Shown here: piece after piece, positions 23,342-32,582 of the stretch
Layout: every line of letters starts with the position of its first letter
How positions within the stretch are numbered: position 1 is the first letter of the stretch
NCBI RefSeq assembly: GCF_040267685.1
Contig: NZ_CP158367.1
Coordinates: 1 to 64,000 of the forward strand
Direction of reading: 5' to 3'
Origin: Proteinivorax tanatarense
GTDB taxonomy: Bacteria; Bacillota; Proteinivoracia; Proteinivoracales; Proteinivoracaceae
Length of the DNA stretch: 64,000 bases
Translations under genes and position numbers: made by a program
Notes under the pieces: model-generated
What the model saw: only the letters and a program-made list of their open reading frames with translations
Told to the model about the DNA's origin: nothing
Database searches by the model: none

Positions 23342-25420
23342 TTGAATAAGCACCTAGTTAAGAATATTAGAAACATAGGGATCATATCCCATGGAGGTGC
23401 AGGAAAAACGTCGCTAGTAGAAAGTTTAATGTTTACAGCTGGAGCAACTAAAAGGCTAGGTAGAGTAGATGAAGGAACAAGTATGATGGATTATGATAAG
23501 GAAGAAATAAAAAGGAAGGTAACGATAAACACTTCTTTAGCTCCGTGTAAATGGAAAGATTATAAAATTAACTTAATAGACACTCCAGGTTATTTTGATT
23601 TTGTTGGTGAATTAAAGGGTGCTTTAAGGGTAGCAGATAGTAGTATTTTAGTAATGTGTGCAGCATCAGGAGTTGAGGTTGGCACAGAACAAGCGTACAA
23701 TTATGCTAAGGGATACCAGCTTCCAAAATTAGCATTTGTAAATAAAATGGATCGAGAAAATGCTAATTTTAATGATGTATTAAATCAAATAAAAGAGAAC
23801 TTTAAGGATGTGTTGGTCGTACCTTTAACAATACCGATTGGTGAGGCCGAATCCTTTTCAGGGATTGTTGACATTTATAATCTTGAAGCATATTCTTACA
23901 AAGGTTTAAAGTCTTTAAAGGAGGATATTCCCAGCGATAAAGAAAATGAAATTAAGATGCATAGAGAGAGTCTTATAGAAGCAGCTGCTGAAGGCGATGA
24001 TGACTTGCTAATGAAATATTTAGAAGGAGATGAGTTAACTAAAGATGAAGTTCTTTATGGTCTTAAAAAAGGAATAGAAACTGGCAAAGTATTGCCTGTA
24101 TTAGCGGGATCGGCATACCACAATATAGGAACTGAAAAGTTGTTGGAATATGCTACCTTGTTGCTACCTTCACCAATAGAAAAGGGTGAAATAAGTGTAA
24201 TAAAAGATGAAGAGGAATCAACATTAAAAGTTGACAAAAAAGAACAATTTACTGCTTTAGTTTTTAAAACTATGGCAGACCCTTATGTAGGGAAATTAAC
24301 TTTTTTTAGAGTGTATTCTGGAGTTTTAAAATCAGACTCACAAGTTTATAACTCTAGCAAAGAATTAACTGAGCGAATAGGACAGTTGTTTTTAATGCAG
24401 GGTAAAGATCAAATTCCTGTAGATTATGTGCAAGCAGGAGACATTGCTGCTGTTGCAAAACTACAAGATACTGGGACAGGAGATACTTTATCAAACGAAG
24501 AAAGTAATGTTAGAATTAAACCAATTAACTACCCTAACCCTGTAATATCTTTTGCGGTAGAACCAAAGTCTAAAAATGATGAAGAAAAAGTTGGGATGGG
24601 AATTTCTAAATTTTTAGAGGAAGACCCCACTATAACTGTGGAGAGAAATAAAGAAACAAAGGAGACTATACTATCGGGTATGGGAGAAATGCATCTAGAC
24701 GTATTAATTAATAGGCTTTCTTCAAAGTTTGGGGTAGAGGTGGAGTTAAAAAAACCTAAAATTCCTTATAAAGAAACCTTAAAAGGTAAAATCAAAGTGG
24801 AAGGGAAACATAAAAAGCAGTCAGGTGGTAGGGGGCAGTTTGGCCATGTATGGATTGAATTTGAACCACTAGATAGAGGTGAACAGTTTGAATTTGTAGA
24901 TAAAATATTTGGAGGTGCTGTACCTAGAAATTATATTCCTGCTGTAGAAAAAGGTTTAATAGAAGCCATGGAGGAAGGGGTAATAGCTGGTTATCCTGTT
25001 GTAGATATAAAGGCTACCTTATTTGATGGTTCCTACCATAGTGTGGATTCTTCAGAAATGGCATTTAAAATTGCTGCCTCACAGGCATTTAAAGAAGCTA
25101 TGCTAAAGGGCCAATCAGCAATATTAGAACCGATAATGGATGTAAAAGTAACTGTGGATGAACAATTTATGGGTGATATTATGGGAGATATGAACTCTAG
25201 ACGGGGGAAAATAATAGGTATGGACCCATTGTCGGGGAGAATGCAGAAAATAAAAGCTCAAGTGCCATTGGCTGAGATGTATCAATATAGCATCGATTTA
25301 AGGTCGAAAACACAAGGGAGAGGGTCCTTTACCATGGAGTATTCACATTATGAAGAAGTACCTCCCCAAATAACTAAAGATATAATAAATAAAAAAGATA
25401 GTGTTATGGCAGGAAAATAA
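23342..25420 (+). CDS. Elongation factor G paralogue
   Basis: A 692-residue translational GTPase with the EF-G domain order. The P-loop is SHGGAGKTS, not the GHVDAGKT of canonical EF-G, and switch II reads DTPGYFDF instead of DTPGHVDF; the G4 motif NKMD is normal. These changes are typical of the EF-G-like group found beside the true fusA in many clostridia, so a canonical fusA should exist elsewhere. The TTG start follows AAGGAGGAG by about 5 nt. The gene is monocistronic with its own terminator. A translation or ribosome-rescue role is inferred only. Confidence 0.88.
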   Translation: MNKHLVKNIRNIGIISHGGAGKTSLVESLMFTAGATKRLGRVDEGTSMMDYDKEEIKRKVTINTSLAPCKWKDYKINLIDTPGYFDFVGELKGALRVADSSILVMCAASGVEVGTEQAYNYAKGYQLPKLAFVNKMDRENANFNDVLNQIKENFKDVLVVPLTIPIGEAESFSGIVDIYNLEAYSYKGLKSLKEDIPSDKENEIKMHRESLIEAAAEGDDDLLMKYLEGDELTKDEVLYGLKKGIETGKVLPVLAGSAYHNIGTEKLLEYATLLLPSPIEKGEISVIKDEEESTLKVDKKEQFTALVFKTMADPYVGKLTFFRVYSGVLKSDSQVYNSSKELTERIGQLFLMQGKDQIPVDYVQAGDIAAVAKLQDTGTGDTLSNEESNVRIKPINYPNPVISFAVEPKSKNDEEKVGMGISKFLEEDPTITVERNKETKETILSGMGEMHLDVLINRLSSKFGVEVELKKPKIPYKETLKGKIKVEGKHKKQSGGRGQFGHVWIEFEPLDRGEQFEFVDKIFGGAVPRNYIPAVEKGLIEAMEEGVIAGYPVVDIKATLFDGSYHSVDSSEMAFKIAASQAFKEAMLKGQSAILEPIMDVKVTVDEQFMGDIMGDMNSRRGKIIGMDPLSGRMQKIKAQVPLAEMYQYSIDLRSKTQGRGSFTMEYSHYEEVPPQITKDIINKKDSVMAGK

Positions 25421-25428
25421 AACATGTA

Positions 25429-25465
25429 AGGTCTAGGCTAAAGCCTAGACCTAGATTTCTTTTGA
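25429..25465 (+). terminator. Terminator behind the EF-G paralogue
   Basis: AGGTCTAGGCT and AGCCTAGACCT form an 11-bp stem with a 2-nt loop, followed by a T-rich tract (TTTCTTTT). Confidence 0.85.
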
Positions 25466-25527
25466 TAAAGTTTGATATAATGATAAAAGGTTAAAGAATG
25501 TATTTATTGGGAGTAGGGAGGAATTAT

Positions 25528-26670
25528 ATGCAAACTAAATATTTAGCATTGCCAGGGCCGACAATGGTTAATAATGAAGTTCTAAAAGAGATGACATCTG
25601 AAGTATTTAACCATAGAGGAAAAGATTTTTACAAGGTTCTTCAGAATTTAACAGAAAAAACTCAGCAATTTTTAAATACCAAAAACCAAGTGTATTATTT
25701 AACGGCGTCAGGAACAGGAGCTATGGAATGTGCTATAGTTAACAGTTTTTCAAGAGGGGACAAGCTTTTAGCGCTTATAAACGGTGCTTTTGGGCAAAGG
25801 TATGCTGACATAGCCAAAACTTATGGTTTAGAGGTTATAGAGTTTCATGGTAAATGGGGGCAAAGCTTTGACTATAACAAGATTAAAAATACAATCGATG
25901 AAATCGAAAACTTAGCAGGTATTACTGTTATTCAAGGAGAAACATCTACTGGGGTTGTAAATGACTTAAAGAAAATAAGTGAGATAAAAGATGAAGATAC
26001 ATTGCTAATTGTAGATGGGATAAGTTCTATAGGTGCTGAATATATTGATATAGATGGTTGGGGTATAGATGTAATAATAACGGGCAGTCAAAAAGTACTG
26101 GCTTTGCCTCCTGGTCTAGCTATAGCCTGTTTAAGTGATAAAGCTTTAGAGGCATACAATAAAAGCGATCTTCCTAAGTATTATTGGGATATAGGTAAAT
26201 ATAAAAAATTTGCGGAACAAGGACAAACACCTTACACACCTGCTATATCGTTGATTAAGGCTGCAGAAAAACAATTGGAGAGAATGGCTGAACAAGGTAT
26301 GGGAAAAGAGGTTCAAAGACATCAAATAATTGCAAAAATGACAAGAGAAGGTATTAAAGCTTTAGGTCTAGAACTGTTTACTGAAGAAGGATGTCGTTCT
26401 AATGTTGTAACACCGATAAAATCTCCTCATGGAATAAAAGTAGCTGAATTACGCAAACTAATGTTAGAGAAGTACAATGTTGAAGTAGCAGGAGGGCAAG
26501 GAAAATTAAAAGAAACTGTTTTTAGAATAGGACATTTGGGGAATGTAGATCCATTATTTATGATATCAGTTCTAACAGCATTAGAGATGTCTCTAATGGA
26601 ACTAGGGTATGATGTTGATCTCGGCACTGCATCTAAAGCAGCGCAGGAAGTTTTATATAACAAAAAATAA
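25528..26670 (+). CDS. Class V aminotransferase, alanine-glyoxylate/serine-pyruvate type
   Basis: A 380-residue PLP enzyme of fold type I. The N-terminal LPGPTMVNNEVLKEM and the PLP lysine in ITGSQKVLALPPGLA are those of the alanine-glyoxylate / serine-pyruvate aminotransferase group. The ATG at 25528 is preceded by GGGAGGAA; an upstream ATG at 25498 lacks an RBS. In clostridia such enzymes link serine, glycine and alanine pools; its position just before serS and the serine tRNA genes fits, but the substrate cannot be fixed from sequence. Confidence 0.85.
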   Translation: MQTKYLALPGPTMVNNEVLKEMTSEVFNHRGKDFYKVLQNLTEKTQQFLNTKNQVYYLTASGTGAMECAIVNSFSRGDKLLALINGAFGQRYADIAKTYGLEVIEFHGKWGQSFDYNKIKNTIDEIENLAGITVIQGETSTGVVNDLKKISEIKDEDTLLIVDGISSIGAEYIDIDGWGIDVIITGSQKVLALPPGLAIACLSDKALEAYNKSDLPKYYWDIGKYKKFAEQGQTPYTPAISLIKAAEKQLERMAEQGMGKEVQRHQIIAKMTREGIKALGLELFTEEGCRSNVVTPIKSPHGIKVAELRKLMLEKYNVEVAGGQGKLKETVFRIGHLGNVDPLFMISVLTALEMSLMELGYDVDLGTASKAAQEVLYNKK

Positions 26671-26673
26671 TTA

Positions 26674-26702
26674 TTGACTTTTCTAAACAAATATGGTACG
26701 TT
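26674..26702 (+). promoter_or_regulatory. Probable promoter of the serS T-box transcript
   Basis: TTGACT (26674-26679) and a weak TACGTT (26697-26702) at 17-bp spacing, shortly before the T-box leader. Confidence 0.5.
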
Positions 26703-26744
26703 ACTTTTAAGTTATGAAATATATAACTTTGAGGAAAAGTAATT

Positions 26745-26935
26745 ATTAAAGTGCTACTCAGAGAGTCGGAGGTGCTGGGATCCGATTAGCCCTTTATAAT
26801 GAATCCACCTCTTTAAAAATTTGTAAAAAGGGTGATTCCTTTATAAATCCTAAAAGTGGACTGTTTTCAGTCAAACAGGGTGGCAACGCGGATTTTTCGT
26901 CCCTGACCTAATTAGGTCAGGGACTTTTTATATTT
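26745..26935 (+). promoter_or_regulatory. T-box riboswitch (serine) of serS
   Basis: Stem I begins with the conserved AGAGAGTCGG. The T-box AGGGTGGCAACGCGG lies at 26877-26891. A terminator stem (GTCCCTGACCTA/TAGGTCAGGGAC plus T-run) ends the leader at about 26932. The specifier is probably TCC (Ser) at 26804-26806, in GAATCCACC. Uncharged tRNA-Ser would stabilise the antiterminator and switch serS on. tRNA-Ser(GGA), the matching decoder of TCC, is encoded at 29236. Confidence 0.93.
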
Positions 26936-26951
26936 ATAAGGAGGTTTTAAA

Positions 26952-28223
26952 ATGATAGATTTAAAAAAACTAAGGAACGAACCAGATATTTTTGTTAAAG
27001 CTGTTACAAAAAGGGGGGGAGACCCTAGTGTAATTAAAAGAATACAAGAGTTAGATGAAAAAAGAAGAGAAATGTTAAGTGAAACAGAAAATTTAAAGAG
27101 AAAACGCAATGTAGTTTCCAAAGAAATAGCACAACTAAAAAGAGAAAAAAAAGATGCTGATGAAAAAATAAAGTCTATGCGACTAGTTGGAGATGAGATA
27201 AAAGATATTGATATAAAACTAGCTGATATTGAAGAGAAAGTAGCCACACTGGCATTAGAAATTCCTAATACCCCCAATAGCTCTGTTCCTGTAGGGGATA
27301 GTGAGGAACAAAATGAAGAAATAAAAACATGGGGAGATATACCAAAGTTTCAGTTTGAGCCCAAAGCTCATTGGGATGTGGGAGGAGATTTGGATGTATT
27401 AGATTTTGAAAGGGCTGGTAAAGTAACAGGCACAAGATTTGTCTTTTTGAAGGGAATGGCAGCTAAATTAGAAAGAGCACTGATTAATTTTATGCTTGAC
27501 ACTCATCAACAGCATGGCTATGTTGAGATGATGACACCTTATATGGTTAATAACGAAAGTATGCAAGGGACGGGACAGTTTCCTAAGTTTAAAGATGATG
27601 CTTTCCCTGCAGGAAATAAGTATTTTTTAATACCAACTGCAGAAGTGCCTGTCACCAACTTTCATAGAGATGAAATTTTAGCAGGAGATGATTTGCCCAA
27701 AAAATTCACAGCCTTTACTCCATGCTTTAGAGCAGAAGCTGGTGCGCATGGTAGAGATACTAGAGGACTTATTCGCCAACATCAGTTTAATAAGGTAGAA
27801 CTAGTAAAGTTAACAAAACCAGAAGAGTCCTATATAGAGTTAGAAAAACTTTTAGAAGATGCGGAGAGAATACTTAGGATGTTGGAACTACCATATAGAG
27901 TTGTAAACTTATGCACAGGGGACTTAGGATTCGCTGCAGCACAGACGTTTGATATAGAAGTATGGTTTCCAAGCTTTGAAACTTACAGAGAGATTTCTTC
28001 TTGTAGCAACTTTGAAGACTTTCAAGCAAGGAGAGCTAATATTAAATATAGAGAACAGCCTAAACAAAAAGCTAGGTTAGTGCATACTTTAAATGGTTCA
28101 GGATTGGCTGTGGGCAGAACTGTTGCTGCAATTTTGGAGAACTATCAAAATGAAGATGGTACGGTAACAATTCCAAAAGTTTTAAGGCCTTATTTAAGCG
28201 GAAAAGAAAAGATTTCAAAATAA
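26952..28223 (+). CDS. serS: Seryl-tRNA synthetase
   Basis: Charges tRNA-Ser. The 423-residue class II synthetase has an N-terminal coiled-coil arm (rich in K/E, about residues 25-100) that grips the long variable arm. The catalytic core has motif 2 ([20 protein letters not shown]) and motif 3 ([18 protein letters not shown]). The RBS is AAGGAGG. It is controlled by the T-box leader, and serine tRNA genes lie immediately downstream. Confidence 0.97.
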   Translation: MIDLKKLRNEPDIFVKAVTKRGGDPSVIKRIQELDEKRREMLSETENLKRKRNVVSKEIAQLKREKKDADEKIKSMRLVGDEIKDIDIKLADIEEKVATLALEIPNTPNSSVPVGDSEEQNEEIKTWGDIPKFQFEPKAHWDVGGDLDVLDFERAGKVTGTRFVFLKGMAAKLERALINFMLDTHQQHGYVEMMTPYMVNNESMQGTGQFPKFKDDAFPAGNKYFLIPTAEVPVTNFHRDEILAGDDLPKKFTAFTPCFRAEAGAHGRDTRGLIRQHQFNKVELVKLTKPEESYIELEKLLEDAERILRMLELPYRVVNLCTGDLGFAAAQTFDIEVWFPSFETYREISSCSNFEDFQARRANIKYREQPKQKARLVHTLNGSGLAVGRTVAAILENYQNEDGTVTIPKVLRPYLSGKEKISK

Positions 28224-28240
28224 TTAACTATAATTTTTGG

Positions 28241-28329
28241 TTGACATAAAGACTAAAATAATATATAGTATATAAACGTAAGGTTGAGCAACAAAAAAAC
28301 TTGACATTGTACCTCGAAGGTGATATACT
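28241..28329 (+). promoter_or_regulatory. Tandem promoters ahead of the tRNA cluster
   Basis: Two -35/-10 pairs, both with 17-bp spacers: TTGACA 28241-28246 with TATAGT 28264-28269, and TTGACA 28301-28306 with TATACT 28324-28329. The second ends 14 bp before tRNA-Ser(TGA). Confidence 0.8.
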
Positions 28330-28343
28330 TTTGAGGTGTCCTT

Positions 28344-28430
28344 GGAGGGGTGTCCGAGTGGCTTAAGGAGCTGGTCTTGAAAACCAGTGACACGAAAGTG
28401 CCGTGGGTTCGAATCCCACCCCCTCCGCCA
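28344..28430 (+). tRNA. tRNA-Ser (TGA)
   Basis: 87 nt, class II with a long variable arm, encoded GCCA end and anticodon TGA in CTTGAAAA. Confidence 0.97.
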
Positions 28431-28446
28431 CAAATTACAAACAAGT

Positions 28447-28541
28447 GGAGAGGTGCCCGAGTAGGCTGAAGGGGGTCGCCTGCTAAGCGATTAAGTGAGA
28501 TAAACCTCGCTTCGAGGGTTCGAATCCCTCTCTCTCCGCCA
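28447..28541 (+). tRNA. tRNA-Ser (GCT)
   Basis: 95 nt, class II with a long variable arm, encoded GCCA end and anticodon GCT in CTGCTAAG. Confidence 0.97.
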
Positions 28542-28547
28542 TTATAT

Positions 28548-28624
28548 GTGCCCGTAGCTCAGCTGGATAGAGTGTTTGACTACGAATCAAAAGGTCCCAG
28601 GTTCGAATCCTGGCGGGCACGCCA
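28548..28624 (+). tRNA. tRNA-Arg (ACG)
   Basis: 77 nt, acceptor GTGCCCG/CGGGCAC, encoded GCCA, anticodon ACG in CTACGAAT. The A34 is expected to be deaminated to inosine by TadA, which is encoded just downstream. Confidence 0.97.
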
Positions 28625-28642
28625 TTTCTTTAATAGATTATT

Positions 28643-28675
28643 TCAAATATTTGGTTTTTGCCAAATATTTTATTT
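28643..28675 (+). terminator. Terminator between the two arginine tRNA genes
   Basis: AAATATTTGG and CCAAATATTT form a 10-bp stem with a 6-nt loop and a T-rich tail. Confidence 0.75.
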
Positions 28676-28690
28676 ATTATAAATTAAGAT

Positions 28691-28766
28691 GCGCCCGTAG
28701 CTCAGGGGATAGAGCAGTGGTTTCCTAAACCGCGTGTCGGAGGTTCGAGTCCTTCTGGGCGCACCA
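28691..28766 (+). tRNA. tRNA-Arg (CCT)
   Basis: 76 nt, acceptor GCGCCCG/TGGGCGC with one G-T pair, encoded ACCA end, anticodon CCT in TTCCTAAA. It lies 23 nt before tadA. Confidence 0.95.
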
Positions 28767-28789
28767 GAAAGTGTTGGGTGTGATAATTT

Positions 28790-29230
28790 TTGGATCCCAT
28801 GAAGATAGCTCTTCAGCAAGCAAGAAAAGCTCTTGAGTTAAAAGAAGTTCCCGTAGGAGCAGTGGTGCTAAAAAAAGGGGAAGTTATTTCTGTAGGCCAT
28901 AATCTTAGAGAGAATTTAAAAGATCCGACTGCTCATGCTGAAATGATAGCGTTAAGAAGGGCTGCTCAAAAGTTAGGCGGTTGGAGGTTGCTTGATTGCC
29001 ACATTTATGTTACAGTTGAACCATGTTTTATGTGTGCATCAGCTATTATTCAAAGTAGAGTAAAAAAAGTGTTTTTTGGAGCATTTGAACCAAAAATGGG
29101 TGGTATGGGATCAAAGATAGACCTTATTAAACATTTTAAAGCTGATGTTGAAGTAGTTTCAGGCGTTTGTGAACATGAATCTAAACAATTATTAAATGAT
29201 TTTTTTGTTGAGTTAAGGAAAAGAAATTAA
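28790..29230 (+). CDS. tadA: tRNA-specific adenosine deaminase TadA
   Basis: Converts A34 to inosine in tRNA-Arg(ACG). The 146-residue deaminase has the zinc site HAEM (about residue 49) and PCFMC (about 83-87), with the catalytic Glu in HAE. The TTG at 28790 gives the usual N-terminus; the ATG at 28799 would also work. The order tadA, SRP RNA, dnaX is the same as in B. subtilis, and its substrate tRNA gene is less than 250 bp upstream. Confidence 0.94.
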   Translation: MDPMKIALQQARKALELKEVPVGAVVLKKGEVISVGHNLRENLKDPTAHAEMIALRRAAQKLGGWRLLDCHIYVTVEPCFMCASAIIQSRVKKVFFGAFEPKMGGMGSKIDLIKHFKADVEVVSGVCEHESKQLLNDFFVELRKRN

Positions 29231-29235
29231 ATTAT

Positions 29236-29330
29236 GGAGAGGTGGCTGAGTTGGCTGAAGGCGCTCGCCTGGAAAGCGAGTAGATGGGGAAAACCCTGTC
29301 TCGAGGGTTCGAATCCCTCCCTCTCCGCCA
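29236..29330 (+). tRNA. tRNA-Ser (GGA)
   Basis: 95 nt, class II with a long variable arm, encoded GCCA end and anticodon GGA in CTGGAAAG. It sits between tadA and the SRP RNA gene. Confidence 0.97.
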
Positions 29331-29345
29331 TAAAAAAATAATATC

Positions 29346-29613
29346 GGCCGTGCTAGATGGGGAGGTAGCGGTGCCTTGTACCTGCAATCCGCTATAGCAG
29401 GATCGAATGCCTACAGTGAGGTTTGATAGTTGTAGGGCTGGCCTAGAAAAGTGGTGACGACGGTTGGGTCCTACGCAATTGCGCTCCATAAACCCCGTCA
29501 GGTCCGGAAGGAAGCAGCGGTAAGTGGTTGTTGCAATGTGCCGTAGGGGTGCCTGACCTGAGCTAACTATTTAGGTATCGCCTATGACATCAAATCGAAT
29601 GTGGGGCACGGCC
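29346..29613 (+). ncRNA. ffs: Signal recognition particle RNA, long Bacillus type
   Basis: About 268 nt. The ends GGCCGTGC and GCACGGCC pair. The domain IV apex CAGGTCCGGAAGGAAGCAGC with its GGAA tetraloop is the Ffh-binding site. The length shows an Alu-like domain as in B. subtilis scRNA. Part of Ffh-dependent membrane targeting of proteins. Confidence 0.96.
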
Positions 29614-29627
29614 ATAAATTATGATAT

Positions 29628-29652
29628 AAAGCACCTTAGGGTGTTTTTTTTT
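29628..29652 (+). terminator. Terminator behind SRP RNA
   Basis: GCACC/GGTGT hairpin with a 4-nt loop followed by nine T. Confidence 0.8.
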
Positions 29653-29712
29653 ATAACTTTGTTGTCAATCAGTATAAAACTTTGATAAAATGTAAGTTGG
29701 GAGGTTAAATAA

Positions 29713-31239
29713 ATGGGATATAAAGCTTTGTACCGGAAATTAAGACCAAAAAACTTTGAAGAAGGATATGTAGCTCAAAAACACATTAGAAGAACCTTGC
29801 AAAACAGTTTAGAGAACAACCAAATTGCTCATGCGTATCTTTTTGCTGGTCCTAGGGGGACAGGCAAGACAAGTACTGCAAAGATATTTGCTAAAGCAGT
29901 AAACTGTGAGAATGGTCCTAAAAGAAACCCTTGTAATAGTTGCTCCAGCTGCTTAAAGATTAACGAAAATAATAGCTTAGATGTGTTAGAGATTGATGCC
30001 GCTTCTAATAGAGGAATAGACGAAATAAGAGAGCTGAGAGAACGTGTGCGTTATGCCCCCTCTGAGAGTAGGTACAAAGTTTATATTATTGATGAAGTAC
30101 ATATGTTAACAGTGGAGGCTTTCAATGCTTTGTTAAAAACCCTGGAAGACCCACCCCAACATGTAATATTTATTTTGGCTACCACAGAGGCTCATAAACT
30201 TCCATCAACCATTTTATCAAGGTGTCAACGCTTTGATTTTAGAAGATTTAATTTAAATGAGATAGCTGATTATTTAGTGGGTGTATGTTTAGATGCAGGA
30301 GTTTCAATTGATGAGGATTCTGCAAAAATAATTTCTCGAAGAGCTGACGGGAGTTTACGAGATGCTTTGAGTTTGTTAGATCAAATTCTTGTTTATAGGG
30401 AGGGGGATGAAGTAGAAAAGGAATTGGTGCTATCCTCCCTAGGTGTGACATCACCTGAAACTGTATGGGAAATGGTGGATAACATTTCAAGAAAAGACGT
30501 TGTTTCTGCAATGGACCAGGTAGAGTGGTTGGTTGAAGAGGGTAAAAACATACACCAATTTTTAAGTGACTTGATAACTGCCTATCGCGATATTATGCTA
30601 GAAAGTGTAAGTGAAAATAGTAGTGCTAGTAAAATTTCTCCAATGGAAGCAATTTCCATAATAGATGTTTTAACTGATGGACAAAAAGAATTAAAGTTTT
30701 CTTCTCATCCTAAAATATTGTTAGAGACATTAATAATTAAAACCATGGAAGGGAAAGAAAGAAAAATTGTTGAAATGGGAAAAAAGATATATGAGCTTGA
30801 AAAGAAGGTGCAGAATCAAGAAAACTTAAAAAATATCTCTATTCAGCCTTCTCAGGCAGCACCTATTCAAAATGGTAGTGAAGTTAATCTTAAATATATA
30901 GAAGAAAATTGGGATAAAATATTGTATAATGTTAAAAAAGAAAATGTATCCACTCATGCTTGGTTAAAAGAGGCTGTAGTAGATGATTTAAAGGAAAATG
31001 TTATTACAATTAAATACGGAGATAAGTTTGTTCTTCATGCAGATAATGTTATGAAAGAGCAGCATAAATCTATTATTGAAAAGATTCTAAAGGAAATTTG
31101 TAATGCTGATTTAAAAATTAAGGCCAAAAAAAACATGGTGAAAAAAGGTCCAGCTAAAAAAAAAGAGCAGCAAAACTCAACGGTGACTAAAGCCAAGGAA
31201 ATTTTTGGAGAGGACCTTGTAGAAATAGAAGATAATTAA
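29713..31239 (+). CDS. dnaX: DNA polymerase III gamma/tau subunit
   Basis: The clamp-loader ATPase subunit. The 508-residue protein has Walker A GPRGTGKTSTAK (about residue 46), the four-cysteine zinc module (CENGPKRNPCNSCSSC, about 74-89), Walker B (VYIIDEVHML) and sensor ATILSRCQRFDF-type residues, then a lysine-rich tau tail. A -35 TTGTCA at 29662 precedes it. It is followed by ebfC and recR as in B. subtilis. Another clamp-loader gene, holB, lies at 47007. Confidence 0.96.
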   Translation: MGYKALYRKLRPKNFEEGYVAQKHIRRTLQNSLENNQIAHAYLFAGPRGTGKTSTAKIFAKAVNCENGPKRNPCNSCSSCLKINENNSLDVLEIDAASNRGIDEIRELRERVRYAPSESRYKVYIIDEVHMLTVEAFNALLKTLEDPPQHVIFILATTEAHKLPSTILSRCQRFDFRRFNLNEIADYLVGVCLDAGVSIDEDSAKIISRRADGSLRDALSLLDQILVYREGDEVEKELVLSSLGVTSPETVWEMVDNISRKDVVSAMDQVEWLVEEGKNIHQFLSDLITAYRDIMLESVSENSSASKISPMEAISIIDVLTDGQKELKFSSHPKILLETLIIKTMEGKERKIVEMGKKIYELEKKVQNQENLKNISIQPSQAAPIQNGSEVNLKYIEENWDKILYNVKKENVSTHAWLKEAVVDDLKENVITIKYGDKFVLHADNVMKEQHKSIIEKILKEICNADLKIKAKKNMVKKGPAKKKEQQNSTVTKAKEIFGEDLVEIEDN

Positions 31240-31253
31240 GGAGGAGTGTTTAG

Positions 31254-31577
31254 ATGTTTAAAGGTGGAAATATGAATAAAGCTATGAAACAAATGAAAAA
31301 GATGCAATCCGATATGGCAAAAATGCAAGATGAATTAAAGGACAAAACAGTGGAAGCTACTGCTGGTGGTGGAGTAGTTAAGGTTGTGGCTAATGGTCAC
31401 AAAGAAGTAAAAGATATTGAAATTAAACCAGAAGCTGTAGATCCTGATGATGTAGAAATGCTTCAAGATTTAGTTTTAGCAGCTGTTAATGAAGCACTAA
31501 AAAATGCTGACGACTTAGCTGAAAAAGAAATGCAAAAAGTAACAGGAGGACTTCAACTACCTCCAGGAATGTTTTAA
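31254..31577 (+). CDS. ebfC: Nucleoid-associated protein, YbaB/EbfC family
   Basis: A 107-residue dimeric DNA-binding protein. The Met- and Lys-rich N-terminal coiled coil ([18 protein letters not shown]) and the core [15 protein letters not shown] are diagnostic. Always found between dnaX and recR. The RBS is AGGAGG. The stop is directly followed by the recR ATG. Confidence 0.95.
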   Translation: MFKGGNMNKAMKQMKKMQSDMAKMQDELKDKTVEATAGGGVVKVVANGHKEVKDIEIKPEAVDPDDVEMLQDLVLAAVNEALKNADDLAEKEMQKVTGGLQLPPGMF

Positions 31578-32177
31578 ATGGAAGTTCAATCAGTTTTTCT
31601 TACACAACTTGTGGAATCTTTGCAGATGTTGCCAGGGGTAGGGAAAAAATCAGCCCAAAGGTTGGCATATTACATAATGAAAATGCCAGAACAAGAAGCA
31701 AAAAAACTGTCACAGTCTATTGAAAATGTAAAAACAAAAGTTAAAGAATGTGTGGTATGTAGTAATTTTACAGAAAATGAAAAATGTCCTATTTGTATGA
31801 ATGAAAAAAGAGATAAAAACATTATATGTGTAGTACAAGAAGCAAAGGATATAGGGGTTGTGGAAAGAGTTGGTGAATATAACGGGTATTATCATGTTCT
31901 TAAGGGTGTTATATCTCCGATGGAAGGTGTTGGTCCTGAAGAGCTCAATATTTCTTCTTTACTTAGCAGAATAAAAGAAGATGAAATAAAAGAGGTCATT
32001 GTTGCTACAAACCCAAATGTTGAAGGTGAAGCTACAGCCATGTATTTATCAAAAATAATAAAACCTTTAGGCGTAAAAGTTACTAGAATAGCTCATGGGT
32101 TGCCGGTAGGTGGAGATATAGAATACGCAGATGAAGTTACTCTTTCAAGAGCTATGCATGGTAGAATGGAAATATAG
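31578..32177 (+). CDS. recR: Recombination mediator RecR
   Basis: Works with RecF and RecO to load RecA. The 199-residue protein has an HhH motif (LPGVGKKSAQRLAYYI), the zinc finger CVVCSNFTENEKCPIC and a Toprim domain (VVQEAKDIGVVER). Translationally coupled to ebfC. Confidence 0.97.
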   Translation: MEVQSVFLTQLVESLQMLPGVGKKSAQRLAYYIMKMPEQEAKKLSQSIENVKTKVKECVVCSNFTENEKCPICMNEKRDKNIICVVQEAKDIGVVERVGEYNGYYHVLKGVISPMEGVGPEELNISSLLSRIKEDEIKEVIVATNPNVEGEATAMYLSKIIKPLGVKVTRIAHGLPVGGDIEYADEVTLSRAMHGRMEI

Positions 32178-32220
32178 GAAAACGGGTCACGATATCAAAT
32201 CGCGGCCCGTTTTCCTATAT
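32172..32220 (+). terminator. Terminator behind recR
   Basis: ATATAGGAAAACGGG pairs with CCCGTTTTCCTATAT in a very long stem that starts within the recR stop. The symmetric sequence could also stop leftward transcription. Confidence 0.75.
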
Positions 32221-32296
32221 TATTTTGTATGATTTTAACAAATTAAGTCAATAATTATACTAAGATAAGACAAATTTGTTAAAGGTGGTGTTGAGG

Positions 32297-32572
32297 GTGA
32301 AAATAAAGGTTTTATTAAAGAAAACAAAGGATTATTTCTTAGATGATGGTAACCAAGTAGATGTACCTAAAAGCAAAAGCGCTTTACAGCTAACTGAGGA
32401 GGCAAAAAGAGAGTGGCAGTGTGCAAAAGAATACTTTAATAGCGTTACCGATCCAGATCTAGTTGACTACGCTATACATTCAATTGCAGCAGCGGAAAAA
32501 AGGTATCAATATTTATTAAAGCAAGCAAAGGAAAAACAAAATAATAAGTATATTTTAAATAACAATGAATAG
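32297..32572 (+). CDS. DUF2508 family protein (YaaL-like)
   Basis: About 91 residues, predicted soluble and helical (LTEEAKREWQCAKEYFNSV, then DLVDYAIHSIAAAEKRYQYL). It matches the YaaL family of unknown function in both sequence and place: between recR and bofA, as in B. subtilis. GTG at 32297 follows AAAGGTGG by about 9 nt; in-frame TTG/GTG codons up to 32276 are weaker choices. Confidence 0.8.
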   Translation: MKIKVLLKKTKDYFLDDGNQVDVPKSKSALQLTEEAKREWQCAKEYFNSVTDPDLVDYAIHSIAAAEKRYQYLLKQAKEKQNNKYILNNNE

Positions 32573-32582
32573 TTTTATAAAA

